In this document: positions 1 through 7,455 of the stretch, piece after piece | Numbering within the stretch: position 1 is the first letter of the stretch | How the letters are laid out: each line of letters opens with the position of its first letter | Source of the DNA: Pseudomonas baltica | Lineage (GTDB): Bacteria > Pseudomonadota > Gammaproteobacteria > Pseudomonadales > Pseudomonadaceae | Length of the DNA: 64,000 bases | NCBI RefSeq assembly: GCF_031880315.1 | Contig: NZ_CP134771.1 | Location: 5,208,501-5,272,500 of the forward strand | Direction: 5' to 3' | The notes under the pieces: model-generated | What the model was told of the DNA's origin: nothing | Seen by the model: the letters and a program-made list of their open reading frames with translations, nothing else | The model's database searches: none | Program-made: the position numbers and the translations under genes

Positions 1-387
1 CCAAAACGCTGCTCCCTTCGCGTCATAATCTGACATCTCATAACGGTCTGAAAAACCGTCAGGATATGGCTGAACGGCTTCCTCCCAAGAGCCCGCAGAG
101 ACCCAGCTAATGACTGGATACCGGTAAGCCATATTAGGCTGAACCGTATCCCGCACGTTGCTGGGCTCAGCTTGAGCTGCGGCGACCATTGGCCCGGATT
201 CGCTTTCTAGCCAGATCGCTGAAACTCCACACGCCTTGGCAATAGATGCGTTGTACGAAGAACGCTGGGATCGCCCTCTCTCCAGGTCGGATATTGACGC
301 CTGGTCGATGCCCACAGCTTTCGCAAGCTGAGCCTGTGTGAGTTTCGCGTGGGCGCGCGCGGCTTTGACTCGTTCTTTATATTCCAT
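1..387 (-). CDS. CI-type phage repressor, N-terminal 129 residues (runs off the left edge)
   Basis: This is the lysogeny repressor, which binds the operators between itself and cro. Reading leftward from ATG at 385-387, residues 5-58 form an XRE-type helix-turn-helix ([21 protein letters not shown]). From about residue 88 an S24/LexA-type autocleavage domain begins ([12 protein letters not shown]), with a candidate Ala98-Gly99 cleavage bond. The window cuts the gene before the catalytic Ser/Lys, so cleavability is inferred from the family. It is transcribed divergently from the Cro-like gene at 475, as in lambdoid immunity regions. The integrase and attL are expected further left, outside the window. 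Confidence 0.93.
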   Translation of the reverse strand, partial: MEYKERVKAARAHAKLTQAQLAKAVGIDQASISDLERGRSQRSSYNASIAKACGVSAIWLESESGPMVAAAQAEPSNVRDTVQPNMAYRYPVISWVSAGSWEEAVQPYPDGFSDRYEMSDYDAKGAAFW

Positions 388-474
388 CGAAAGATTATTA
401 CTGGTGCACCCATATCGTTGCAAAGAGGTATACCTATGATCTACGATATGGGTATTCACATATGGAGGGGCAGC
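388..474. promoter_or_regulatory. CI/Cro operator and divergent promoter region
   Basis: The 87 bases between the divergent repressor and cro genes hold inverted copies of one motif: ACCCATATCGT at 408-418 and its exact complement ACGATATGGGT at 443-453. Between them is the perfect palindrome AGGTATACCT at 426-435. The symmetry suggests three operator sites overlapping the two promoters. Which sites belong to CI and which to Cro cannot be told from the sequence. A purine-rich ribosome site, GGAGGGG, lies at 464-470 just before the cro ATG. Confidence 0.7.
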
Positions 475-690
475 ATGAACAGCATTTTCAAGGACCTGGT
501 TGCCTTCTTCGGTACGCAGGAAGCCACCGCTGAAAAGCTCAAGGTCGACCAAAGCACCGTTTCCGGCTGGGTTCGTGGCAAGCACGGCATGTCTCCTGTT
601 GTCGCCAAGCGAGCAGAGGCCCTAACCGCTGGAGCCTTTAAAAAGGAAATCCTTTGCCCGACTTTTCCATGGGCCGAGATGGCCGCCTGA
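475..690 (+). CDS. Cro-like repressor (YdaS/Cro helix-turn-helix)
   Basis: A 71-residue DNA-binding protein that opens the rightward early operon. Residues 8-40 form a helix-turn-helix ([20 protein letters not shown]) of the YdaS/Cro type, followed by a short basic tail. An in-frame reading opens earlier at 349, but the ATG at 475 has the ribosome site GGAGGGG just upstream and leaves the operators untranslated, so I chose it. Its position opposite CI and the small single-domain size support Cro: repression of CI synthesis and of early transcription during lytic growth. Confidence 0.85.
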   Translation: MNSIFKDLVAFFGTQEATAEKLKVDQSTVSGWVRGKHGMSPVVAKRAEALTAGAFKKEILCPTFPWAEMAA

Positions 691-775
691 AGCAACGTCC
701 TTGTCTGTTGATCCATTGACGCCATGTTCCCAAAGGCGGCGATTCGCCACCACGTAAAAATCAGAGGTTCGTTAC

Positions 776-1201
776 ATGCTGAATCTGATGAGAGCAATAC
801 ACGACGTGGTGGAGCGCCACGGATCCGCCAATGTTGCCGAGGGCGCCGACTTCGCCTCGCGCACGCTGCTGCTGCAAAAGGCAAATCCCGACTACGACAG
901 CCACCGCATGAACGTGCAGGAGCTGCATCGAATCATGAAGTTTACCGAGGATTTTCGGCCGCTTGAGGTATGGGCGGAGGCGTTTGGGTTTGACCTGGTG
1001 AAGAAAGATCAGCCAGCCCCGATTGATGTTCATCAAGCGCTCTCGCACGTCGCCTTGGAAATCGCCGAGGTCACCATCGAAACCCACAACGCCATGGCTG
1101 ACGGCAGGGTTGATCAGGTCGAGCGCGCGCGCATCCTGCGCGAAATATCGCATGCCGAGGCTGCACTGGATCAGCTGAAAGCATCTGTGAAGGTCGCCTG
1201 A
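776..1201 (+). CDS. CII-type phage regulatory protein
   Basis: A 141-residue protein of the phage regulatory CII family common in Pseudomonas prophages. The N-terminal half carries a helix-turn-helix-like segment (residues 34-62, NPDYDSHRMNVQELHRIMKF) and the C-terminal half is helical and acidic. It is the second gene of the rightward early operon, 85 bases after cro. By family it would activate lysogeny promoters or help establish repression. That role rests on family and position, since no cognate promoter could be assigned. Confidence 0.75.
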   Translation: MLNLMRAIHDVVERHGSANVAEGADFASRTLLLQKANPDYDSHRMNVQELHRIMKFTEDFRPLEVWAEAFGFDLVKKDQPAPIDVHQALSHVALEIAEVTIETHNAMADGRVDQVERARILREISHAEAALDQLKASVKVA

Positions 1202-1225
1202 TTCACCAAATCGCGGGCACAAAAA

Positions 1226-1250
1226 AACCGCCTGGCAGGGCGGCTCTTTC
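1226..1250 (+). terminator. early intrinsic terminator (tR-like)
   Basis: CCGCC (1228-1232) and GGCGG (1239-1243) form a 5-bp stem with a 6-base loop, preceded by seven A and followed by CTCTTTCT. It sits 25 bases after the CII-like stop and before the antirepressor. It is weak, as expected for an attenuating early terminator. Confidence 0.55.
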
Positions 1251-1274
1251 TAAAGCATCAAACTGAGGTCGATT

Positions 1275-2033
1275 ATGCATAACCAGATCGCTCCCCGCAA
1301 TACCCCGCCTGATTCGTCAGGTTTCGCAATCAATCAGAACATGACGCGTCATGTCATGTCGTCCCGCGAGATCGCTGAACTGCTCGGGTCTAGGCACGAC
1401 AAGGTCAAGCAGTCGATTGATCGGCTCATCGCGCGCGGCACAATCGTCCAACCCCCAGTGGGGGACGAACAAGAACCGGACAGCCTTGGGCGCTCTCGCT
1501 CGATCAAGGTCTACTGGATCGGCAAGCGCGACACCTATGTGATTGTCGCCCAGCTAAGCCCAGAGTTCACGGCGCGCTTGGTTGATCGCTGGCAGGAACT
1601 GGAAGCGCAGGTCGAGACTGCCGCATTCGCGATCCCGCAAACGAAAGCCGAAGCACTCCGTCTCGCTGCTGATCTTGAAGAGCAGAACGAACGTCTACAC
1701 CTGGTGATCCTCAAGCAGGCACCCAAGGTTGCTGCTATTGAGCGCCTCGCTGCGGCACATGGGGCGGTTTGCTTGACCGATGCCGCGAAGCTTCTGCAGG
1801 TGACCCCGCGCCGGTTCATTGCCTGGCTCATCGACCGTGACTGGATCTACCAGCGCGGCAAGAAAAAACGCCTTACGGCCGATCAGAAGAGGATCGATCA
1901 AGGATTCATGACGCATAAGTTCACCGAACTCAAACCAGACGAACTGACTGGTGAGCCCCGTGCGGTTGCCCAACCCCTTGTTACGCCAAAAGGCCTCACA
2001 CGCTTGGGCGAGATGCTGCAGGAGGCTTTGTAA
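1275..2033 (+). CDS. phage antirepressor (Rha-like N-terminus, KilAC/ANT C-terminus)
   Basis: A 252-residue protein. The N-terminal third has a Rha/pRha-type region (MSSREIAELLGSRHDKVKQS then VYWIGKRDTYVIVAQLSPEF). A coiled linker follows at residues 110-150. The C-terminal domain resembles KilAC/ANT (LTDAAKLLQVTPRRFIAWL, residues 170-188, and a basic RDWIYQRGKKKRLTA). Such proteins bind DNA or the repressor and promote induction or interfere with superinfecting phages. Its stop overlaps the next start by one base (TAATG), so the two are translationally coupled. Confidence 0.82.
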   Translation: MHNQIAPRNTPPDSSGFAINQNMTRHVMSSREIAELLGSRHDKVKQSIDRLIARGTIVQPPVGDEQEPDSLGRSRSIKVYWIGKRDTYVIVAQLSPEFTARLVDRWQELEAQVETAAFAIPQTKAEALRLAADLEEQNERLHLVILKQAPKVAAIERLAAAHGAVCLTDAAKLLQVTPRRFIAWLIDRDWIYQRGKKKRLTADQKRIDQGFMTHKFTELKPDELTGEPRAVAQPLVTPKGLTRLGEMLQEAL

Positions 2034-2785
2034 TGGCCGGCGACTGGATCAAATTCGAACTGACCACCATGGACAAACCCGAGGTTTGCCAGATCGCTGA
2101 CCTGGCCGATATTGACCCGGATGCTGTGGTGGGCAAGCTGATGCGCGTGTGGGGCTGGTTCGATCAGCAGACCGAAAACGGTAACGCTCCGAGCGTTAGT
2201 AAAAAGTTACTCGACCGCATGGTGGGCGTTACCGGTTTCTGCGAGCACATGAAATCGGTGGGTTGGATGGCCGAGGCCGATGGCCTTATCAGCCTGCCGC
2301 ACTTCGACCGCCACAACGGCAAGACCGCCAAAAACAGGCTTCTCACCGCAAAGCGTGTGGCAAACCACAAGAGCGCTAACGCTAAAGGTAACGCTCGTAA
2401 CGTTAGCGGCGCGTTACCTAAAGAAGATGTAGAGAATAATAAAGACCCACTCCCTACGCACGAGGCCGTCGACCCTCGGATGCCCAGCGAGATGACCCTG
2501 AACTGGGTGCCCGATGACACTCTGCTGAAGACCTACGTTTTGCACGCTGGCCTGGCGCCGAGCCTGTTCACCGAGGAAGTCCGGAAGTCCTTCACCGCGC
2601 ACTACGAGTCCGGTGGCCAGGTGAACACCCAGAAGGAATGGGTGCAGATGCTGGTCAAGTGGGTACAGCGAGACAAGGCTCGCACTGCCGCCGCCACCAA
2701 CGTTACGCCGTTCCGTCAACCCAAGCCCACAGCGCAGGACTTTGACGACGATGATACCGATTGGGCGCCAGGGGGGATTGCGTGA
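2033..2785 (+). CDS. DnaT-like / O-like phage replication initiator
   Basis: A 250-residue protein. The N-terminal part (residues 1-110) looks like a winged-helix replication domain (GDWIKFELTTMDKPEVCQIA, then a conserved region ending LISLPHFDRHNGKTAKNRLL). The C-terminal part (about 150-215) matches the DnaT DNA-binding domain (NWVPDDTLLKTYVLHAGLAP and WVQMLVKWVQRDKA). It probably loads the host replisome together with the next gene's P-like protein. The gene contains clustered TAACGCT repeats that may be the phage origin, as the lambda origin lies inside gene O. Start and stop overlap both neighbours. Confidence 0.85.
   Translation: MAGDWIKFELTTMDKPEVCQIADLADIDPDAVVGKLMRVWGWFDQQTENGNAPSVSKKLLDRMVGVTGFCEHMKSVGWMAEADGLISLPHFDRHNGKTAKNRLLTAKRVANHKSANAKGNARNVSGALPKEDVENNKDPLPTHEAVDPRMPSEMTLNWVPDDTLLKTYVLHAGLAPSLFTEEVRKSFTAHYESGGQVNTQKEWVQMLVKWVQRDKARTAAATNVTPFRQPKPTAQDFDDDDTDWAPGGIA
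2182..2450. repeat. iteron-like repeats, candidate phage replication origin inside the initiator gene
   Basis: TAACGCT and its complement recur. There is a perfect inverted pair, TAACGCT-CCG-AGCGTTA, at 2182-2198. A dense cluster follows with TAACGCT at 2377-2383 and 2389-2395, TAACGTTA at 2398-2405 and GCGTTA at 2411-2416. An A/T-rich stretch then runs at about 2417-2446. Iterons next to an A/T-rich tract inside the initiator gene is the layout of lambda-type origins. Function is inferred. Confidence 0.55.
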
Positions 2786-3474
2786 TGAAAAGCGTTTCCA
2801 AGATCGCCAATGGTCTGTGTGATCAGGCAAGGTCCGGTGATTTTATCCCGGCATCCGAAAACCCTCGTGCGCTTCAGGTTTCCGAAGAGCAAAACACTCT
2901 GGTGGCGGCCATCAACGAGCTGTTCAAAGAGCTGCGTTCGATCCGCTCCGCGTGGCGCCAGGCGTGGCCCGACAAGGAGACATACCATTCTTCGAAGCGC
3001 CAATGGTTTCAGGCTTTCATCGAGGCGGAGGTGTGCACCCCTGGGCAGATCGCCTTTGGCATGTCGCAGGTCCGTAAGCATCCCGGCGACTTCATCCCGA
3101 GCCCCGGCCAGTTCATCGAGTGGTGCAAGCCATCCCCCGAGATGCTGGGCCTACCGCCACTGGGCAAGGCACACCGTGAAGCCTGCCGCAACGCTCACCC
3201 GGGCATGGCAGGCCAGGGCAATTGGTCTCACGACGCCGTCTGGCATGCAGCGAAAGAGTGTGGATTCGAGAATCTGAACCGCCTGGCCACCGATCTCAGC
3301 CTGAAGCTGTTCGAGCGGAATTATGCCATCGCGGTTCGACGCATTTTGGCCGGTCTACCGTTGCAATCCATGCCTCTGGCCGTGACCCACCACCAGAAAT
3401 CCAGCAGCACGCCAGAGGTGGCCCGCGCGGCCCTGGCCGAGCTTCGCAAGCAACGAGGTGCCCGCAATGCCTGA
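2785..3474 (+). CDS. replication protein P (helicase loader-like)
   Basis: A 229-residue protein of the lambda P family, which recruits the host replicative helicase to the phage origin. Visible signatures are NTLVAAINELFKELRSIRSA, FIPSPGQFIEWC (about residues 110-121), and a C-terminal region with FERNYAIAVRRILAG. I chose the ATG at 2785, which overlaps the preceding stop (TGATG) and has GGGGGGA just upstream; an upstream TTG at 2761 is less likely. Pairing with the DnaT/O-like gene directly upstream supports the assignment. Confidence 0.88.
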   Translation: MKSVSKIANGLCDQARSGDFIPASENPRALQVSEEQNTLVAAINELFKELRSIRSAWRQAWPDKETYHSSKRQWFQAFIEAEVCTPGQIAFGMSQVRKHPGDFIPSPGQFIEWCKPSPEMLGLPPLGKAHREACRNAHPGMAGQGNWSHDAVWHAAKECGFENLNRLATDLSLKLFERNYAIAVRRILAGLPLQSMPLAVTHHQKSSSTPEVARAALAELRKQRGARNA

Positions 3475-3667
3475 GCCAATGAACCTGCTGCCGGCCCCCG
3501 GCCACATGCGATACGCCGTCTACCCCTGCAGCTGGAAGATTGGTCTGTGCGATCAGCCATCCCCTCCCATGGCAGTGTTCGCCGATCGCGACCAGGCAAG
3601 CGCCTTCGGCTCGCGCATGTGGCCCAGCACCTTCGAAATCGTCGACCTTGAGGAATGCCGCCCATGA
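3467..3667 (+). CDS. small phage protein of unknown function
   Basis: A 66-residue protein starting at the ATG at 3467, overlapping the P-like gene by 8 bases and the next gene by 4. It has no recognised domain. Visible features are an aromatic, Cys-containing core (MRYAVYPCSWKIGLCDQP) and an acidic C-terminus (FEIVDLEECRP). The tight overlaps on both sides argue that it is translated. A second in-frame ATG at 3479 is possible. Confidence 0.6.
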   Translation: MPEPMNLLPAPGHMRYAVYPCSWKIGLCDQPSPPMAVFADRDQASAFGSRMWPSTFEIVDLEECRP

Positions 3668-3975
3668 GAATCCGCCAGAGTCAGCTCACCAAGGCCGCCC
3701 GTGGCCGCGAGTGCCAGATCCGAGTGCCGGATGTGTGCAACGGCAACCCGGAAACGACCGTGCTAGCTCACTACCGCCTGGCGGGTACCAACGGCATGAG
3801 CTGCAAGCCGAACGACTTCCAGGGTGCTTGGTCCTGCTCGGCCTGCCATGACTACGTCGACGGGCGTGGCGGCAGCCGGCGCGGCGTTGATCGGGAAGAA
3901 TCTCGGCTGCTGCATGCCGAGGGCGTCATGCGCACCCAGGACATCTTGATTCGCGAAGGGAAGGTGGCCTCTTGA
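3664..3975 (+). CDS. YbcO-family nuclease (DUF1364)
   Basis: A 103-residue protein of the YbcO/DUF1364 family found in the nin-like region of lambdoid prophages and regarded as an HNH/Zn nuclease. Four cysteines sit in the expected layout: C-Q-I-R-V-P-D-V-C near residues 16-24, then GAWSCSACHDYVDGR around residues 54-67. The ATG at 3664 overlaps the preceding stop. The substrate is not known from the sequence; by family it may act on recombination or repair intermediates. Confidence 0.85.
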   Translation: MRIRQSQLTKAARGRECQIRVPDVCNGNPETTVLAHYRLAGTNGMSCKPNDFQGAWSCSACHDYVDGRGGSRRGVDREESRLLHAEGVMRTQDILIREGKVAS

Positions 3976-4388
3976 AGCCCTACGTGGTGAAGCCCGTACG
4001 TGCGCCGCGCATCGACTGGGAAGGAAAAGAGCAAGCCGCCCTGATGCTCGAAATCGAGCTCCGTATGCCTGATGTAGCGGCACTGATCTACCACGTACCC
4101 AACGGCGGACACCGGCACGTGGCTGTGGCAAAGGAGCTCAAGAAGCAGGGCGTTCGTGCGGGCATACCTGATTTGGTGCTTCCGATGGCCCGCGGCGGGT
4201 ACTTCGGCCTGTACATCGAGTTCAAGGCCACGCCGCCCAAAGATGCACCGGTTTCGGCTGAGCAGCATGCCCGGATTCAGGCTCTCAACGCTCAAGGCTA
4301 TCTTGCCATCGTATGCCGTGGGCACTTCGACGCCATGGAACAGCTGAGGGCCTACCTGCGCCTCGTGCCCACGAGGGTTTCGGCATGA
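3972..4388 (+). CDS. VRR-NUC domain nuclease
   Basis: A 138-residue single-domain PD-(D/E)xK nuclease of the VRR-NUC type. Catalytic residues visible are Asp67 in GIPDLVLP and the pair Glu83/Lys85 in LYIEFKA. A conserved HVPNGG (41-46) lies upstream. I use the TTG start at 3972 because it overlaps the preceding stop (TTGA), and no ATG occurs before the conserved core begins. It probably processes branched DNA during phage replication or recombination, a role usually filled by Rus or NinG proteins at this locus. Confidence 0.85.
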   Translation: MKPYVVKPVRAPRIDWEGKEQAALMLEIELRMPDVAALIYHVPNGGHRHVAVAKELKKQGVRAGIPDLVLPMARGGYFGLYIEFKATPPKDAPVSAEQHARIQALNAQGYLAIVCRGHFDAMEQLRAYLRLVPTRVSA

Positions 4389-5680
4389 CCATGATCGTTG
4401 CGTTCTCCGATGCCGAACTGCGCCGCCGCGCCGAAGATCCGGCAGCGGTACTGATGCGCGATCCTCGCCACCCCGGCCTGTATTTCCGGTTCACGGAGTC
4501 CCGGCCGCGCGGCACCTGGAGCCTGGTGGTGCGCAAGAAGTGGCTTCGCATCGGCTCTTACCCCGAGCTGTCGGCCAAGGCCGTGCTGGCGGCGCTGCCG
4601 GAGACCCGTCAGCGGCTCGGCGCCGATGCCAAGGCCAATGCCGCCGTTTCGCCTTGGGCAACGCTTGGCGAGCTGTTGGCCTGGTACAGCGACAGAATGG
4701 GTCGCGACCGGCACTTGTCGGCCAAGCGCAAGGCCACGGCCAAGTCCGCCATCGCCTGCCACCTGATCCCGCGCGTGGGCGGCCTGTCTTTCGCCGAGAT
4801 CGATCGCGCAACGCTCGACACCAAGCTCATGTGGCCGCTGCAGGAGACCCTGTCGCTTGAGTTCGTCCGGCTGATCTTCGCGCTGCTGGTGCTGGCCTGC
4901 CGTCAGGCATTCGTGCTCGGCATGATCCCCGCCAATCCCATGGCCGGTATCAAGTTCAGCGATTTTACCAAGACCAAGATCAAGGCGAAGGCCGCGCGGC
5001 TGCGTGGCGTGCAGGTCGAGGGTCTGCTCGAGCAGCTGGCTGATGCGTTCGCCCGGCAGCCGGCCCACGGCATGCTGGCGATGATGATGCTCTGCCACGG
5101 CACGCGCGTAGGCGAGACCCGCATGGCGCTGTGGTCGCACATCAGCCTGGCCGACCGTACCTGGCACCTGCCGGCCGTGCACACCAAAACCCGTGTCGAG
5201 CATTCGCTGCCGCTGACCGACCAAGTGTGCGCGCTGCTCAGCCGCTACCGCGCCACCCAAGCCAACGGCGGCTACACCGGTCAATACTTGTTCCAGGCGC
5301 GCCACGGGAAGGGGATGAGCGAAGGGCAGGGCAGCAAGATATTTACCGAGCTGGGGCAGGGCGATTGGACCAGCCACGACCTGCGCAAGTTGGCCCGCAC
5401 TGGCTGGGCAGACCTGGGCATCGACTTCCTGATCGGCGAGATGCTGATCAACCACGCCATGGGCCACAACGTGCAGGCCTACATCCACACCACCGTGGAA
5501 GCCCGCAAGCGTGAAGCCTTGGAGAAGTGGCACGCCCATTTAGACGCCAAGGGATTTGCCGTGATTCACGGGTTGGAGGGAGTCGAAAACAAAGAGTCCA
5601 GCATCGGGCTGGAAGCCGCACCGCAGAAGGGCTGCGAGGCAATTCAAGAATCAACCATAGGCGAGGTTTCAAAAGCATGA
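4385..5680 (+). CDS. tyrosine recombinase within the early operon
   Basis: A 431-residue site-specific recombinase. The N-terminal 90 residues resemble a DUF4102-like arm-binding region, 95-185 the core-binding domain, and 205-385 the catalytic domain. All catalytic residues are present: Arg241 (CHGTRVGETR), Lys268 (VHTKTRVEH), His331/Arg334 (TSHDLRKLART), His357 (NHAMGHN) and nucleophile Tyr366 (VQAYIHT). It lies mid-operon between the VRR nuclease and a zinc-ribbon gene (ATGA overlaps on both sides), far from the att site near 36.9 kb. It may therefore not be the phage integrase; dimer resolution or early-stage recombination are alternatives. Confidence 0.88.
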   Translation: MTMIVAFSDAELRRRAEDPAAVLMRDPRHPGLYFRFTESRPRGTWSLVVRKKWLRIGSYPELSAKAVLAALPETRQRLGADAKANAAVSPWATLGELLAWYSDRMGRDRHLSAKRKATAKSAIACHLIPRVGGLSFAEIDRATLDTKLMWPLQETLSLEFVRLIFALLVLACRQAFVLGMIPANPMAGIKFSDFTKTKIKAKAARLRGVQVEGLLEQLADAFARQPAHGMLAMMMLCHGTRVGETRMALWSHISLADRTWHLPAVHTKTRVEHSLPLTDQVCALLSRYRATQANGGYTGQYLFQARHGKGMSEGQGSKIFTELGQGDWTSHDLRKLARTGWADLGIDFLIGEMLINHAMGHNVQAYIHTTVEARKREALEKWHAHLDAKGFAVIHGLEGVENKESSIGLEAAPQKGCEAIQESTIGEVSKA

Positions 5681-5997
5681 AAAAGAGCCACGGACCCGAA
5701 TTCCGCGCCGCACAGCTCAACGTTGCCAAGTGCCCAGCCTGCGGTGGTCGTGCCGTTGTGCGCGGCGTCTTCCACGAACTAGCCTGCGTGCAATGCCATG
5801 CCTCCGGTTGGGTTTCGGCCGATACAGGTGAAGCGCTGCCGCTGGAGGTTCTGGTGACGCAGCTGAGCATCCGACTGCAGGCCGCTGACCACCAGATCGA
5901 ACAATTGAAGCGCCCGGTGCTGAGGAGCGGTGCGGCTGCCCAGTACCAACAGAACAACGGCCGCGGCGCCGGCAAAACGAATTTCACAGGGGATTGA
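5677..5997 (+). CDS. zinc-ribbon protein of unknown function
   Basis: A 106-residue protein with a C-x2-C / C-x2-C zinc ribbon at residues 19-41 (KCPACGG ... CVQCHASGW). A helical segment (about 55-80, LEVLVTQLSIRLQAADHQIE) and a disordered Gly/Asn-rich tail follow. The ATG at 5677 overlaps the recombinase stop (ATGA), so the two are probably co-translated. No family is recognised; nucleic-acid binding is a reasonable guess from the ribbon. Confidence 0.65.
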   Translation: MKKSHGPEFRAAQLNVAKCPACGGRAVVRGVFHELACVQCHASGWVSADTGEALPLEVLVTQLSIRLQAADHQIEQLKRPVLRSGAAAQYQQNNGRGAGKTNFTGD

Positions 5998-6000
5998 TCG

Positions 6001-6564
6001 ATGGGCATCTATAAAGACGTGATGGGCACCTTGGTTCGTGTACTGGCCGCCGACAACATCGACAACAGCACCAAGCAGTCCTGGCAGAAGCTGATCGATG
6101 CCGACGCGCGCCAAGGCGGCACCGGAAGCACGATCTCGGTTCGCGACAAGTTCGATTACGACTGCTGCCTGTACGCGCTGCTTCACCGCGAGCTGGCCCC
6201 GGCCCAGTGGGATGTGCTGGTGGCCAAGTACTCGACGCACAAGGCCAACAAGGTGGCCGCGATCGGGCGCCTGGTGTCGCGCATCGTTTCCCCCGCGCCT
6301 CAGCTGTTCGTGTACAAGGCGCTGACCGCCTGGGCAATTCCTATGCTCAAGGGCGTACAGACAGGCAAGCGTTCCACCGACATGATCGTGCTGCCCGCCG
6401 AGTTCTACGACATGAACACTTGGGATCTTGACGGTTCGCCTGAGCGTACCCGCCGCAACTGGCGTGCTGGCATCCACAAGCGTCTGGAGCAGCTGGAAGA
6501 GGCTGCGGTGATCCATGCCACTGATATCTTCGACGCCGAACAAATCTTCGTAGACGCCGCTTGA
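6001..6564 (+). CDS. uncharacterised phage protein in the antiterminator-Q position
   Basis: A 187-residue basic, mostly helical protein and the last gene of the early operon. Features seen are YALLHRELAPAQWDVLVAKY (residues 59-78), a following KVAAIGRLVSRI segment, and a C-terminal WRAGIHKRLEQLEEA helix. No domain is recognised with certainty. It lies immediately upstream of a strong promoter-like sequence (6561) and a leader terminator (6649), the place where lambdoid phages encode the late antiterminator Q. I infer a Q-like role from position only. Confidence 0.6.
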   Translation: MGIYKDVMGTLVRVLAADNIDNSTKQSWQKLIDADARQGGTGSTISVRDKFDYDCCLYALLHRELAPAQWDVLVAKYSTHKANKVAAIGRLVSRIVSPAPQLFVYKALTAWAIPMLKGVQTGKRSTDMIVLPAEFYDMNTWDLDGSPERTRRNWRAGIHKRLEQLEEAAVIHATDIFDAEQIFVDAA

Positions 6565-6600
6565 CCATGTTGGCCGTTTGGCCGTAAATTAACTCCATCA
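6561..6600 (+). promoter_or_regulatory. candidate late promoter (pR'-like)
   Basis: TTGACC at 6561-6566 and TAAATT at 6585-6590 are near-consensus -35 and -10 boxes with an 18-base gap. Initiation is predicted near 6597, giving a leader of about 75 nt that ends at the terminator at 6649-6672, upstream of the holin gene. This copies the lambda pR'-tR' design. Confidence 0.65.
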
Positions 6601-6648
6601 TGTCGATCTTGCGTGCGGTGATACGCAGCGACAGTCAGAACACACTAA

Positions 6649-6672
6649 ACCCGGCCCTTGCGCCGGGTTTTT
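6649..6672 (+). terminator. leader terminator upstream of lysis genes (tR'-like)
   Basis: CCCGGC (6650-6655) and a matching GCCGGG (6662-6667) form a GC-rich hairpin followed by TTTTT (6668-6672). It stands between a promoter-like sequence and the holin, so late transcription must read through it. Confidence 0.85.
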
Positions 6673-6715
6673 CCGTTTCCAGCTCCCCGAAAGGGAGGAC
6701 AGTCGGACTATCCCC

Positions 6716-7033
6716 ATGCCTGAGAAAAATCCTGACTTCTGGGCTCAGGTGTGGCTGGCCCTTTCGAATCCACTATGGCAGGGCGCAATTATGGCCGCCG
6801 TCGTATCCCTTCTGCGTGTCCTCTACGATGCTAAGGAAACCAGCAAGCGCCGCATGTTCTTCGAATCGTTGATCTGCGGCGCGCTGAGCCTCGTCGCGTC
6901 CAACGTGATCGAGTGGATGGCTTGGCCGTCCAGCTTGTCGATCGCCGCGGGTGGCACGATTGGCTTCTTGGGTGTGACGGCAATTCGCGAGTTGGTGACG
7001 CGGTTGCTTGGTCGGAAGGCGGACTCGATATGA
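6716..7033 (+). CDS. holin
   Basis: A 105-residue membrane protein with three hydrophobic segments (about 20-37, 49-70 and 73-94) and charged ends, ending RLLGRKADSI. This is the class I holin topology; it would permeabilise the inner membrane at a programmed time. It is the first gene after the leader terminator and overlaps Rz by four bases. No endolysin gene is adjacent; the likely partner lies at 30746. Confidence 0.8.
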   Translation: MPEKNPDFWAQVWLALSNPLWQGAIMAAVVSLLRVLYDAKETSKRRMFFESLICGALSLVASNVIEWMAWPSSLSIAAGGTIGFLGVTAIRELVTRLLGRKADSI

Positions 7034-7455
7034 ACACGATCAAGGCCATCGCGATCGCTGTGATCATTGCCTTGGTGGGCATCCTGCTGGTGGGAATTCA
7101 GCAATACCGCCTTATCGCGCTACAGGGTGACCTGTCGATCCAGGCAAAGGCTACCAAGGACGCTGTCGTCGCTAATAAAGAAAGCGAAGCCACGATCACC
7201 ACCTTGCGTGCTGAGGCCAAGCGCAATGCCGACTACTCGGTCGACCTGAGTAAGCGACTCAAGGCCAGCGAAGATAAGGCCAAACAAGCGAGGAAAGACT
7301 TTGAAGAACTCAAGCGCAACAGTAAGCCTGTTCGTGATTGGGCTGCTCAGCCTTTGCCTGACGGGCTGCGCGGGAAAGCCCCAGCCGGTAGTGGTAAAGA
7401 CGACGGCGGTAAGGCTGGAGTCGCCCAAGATGGTGCCGTGCGAACGGGTCAGTGA
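7030..7455 (+). CDS. Rz-like inner-membrane spanin
   Basis: A 141-residue protein with a single N-terminal membrane anchor (residues 5-24, IKAIAIAVIIALVGILLVGI). A periplasmic coiled-coil follows (about 30-110, many Ala/Lys/Glu), ending in a Gly/Lys-rich tail. This is the Rz (i-spanin) layout, which joins an outer-membrane Rz1 lipoprotein to fuse the envelopes in the last step of lysis. Start ATG 7030 overlaps the holin stop. The Rz1 partner is encoded in another frame from 7301. Confidence 0.8.
   Translation: MNTIKAIAIAVIIALVGILLVGIQQYRLIALQGDLSIQAKATKDAVVANKESEATITTLRAEAKRNADYSVDLSKRLKASEDKAKQARKDFEELKRNSKPVRDWAAQPLPDGLRGKAPAGSGKDDGGKAGVAQDGAVRTGQ

Noticed and set aside
426..435. AGGTATACCT in the immunity region as a LexA box
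   Set aside because: Does not fit CTG-N10-CAG; better read as a CI/Cro operator.
4352..5539. 395-codon open frame on the minus strand, opposite the internal recombinase
   Set aside because: Opposite a gene with intact catalytic motifs. Its translation is low-complexity (His/Gln/Arg/Gly-rich) and it has no ribosome site: a high-GC shadow.
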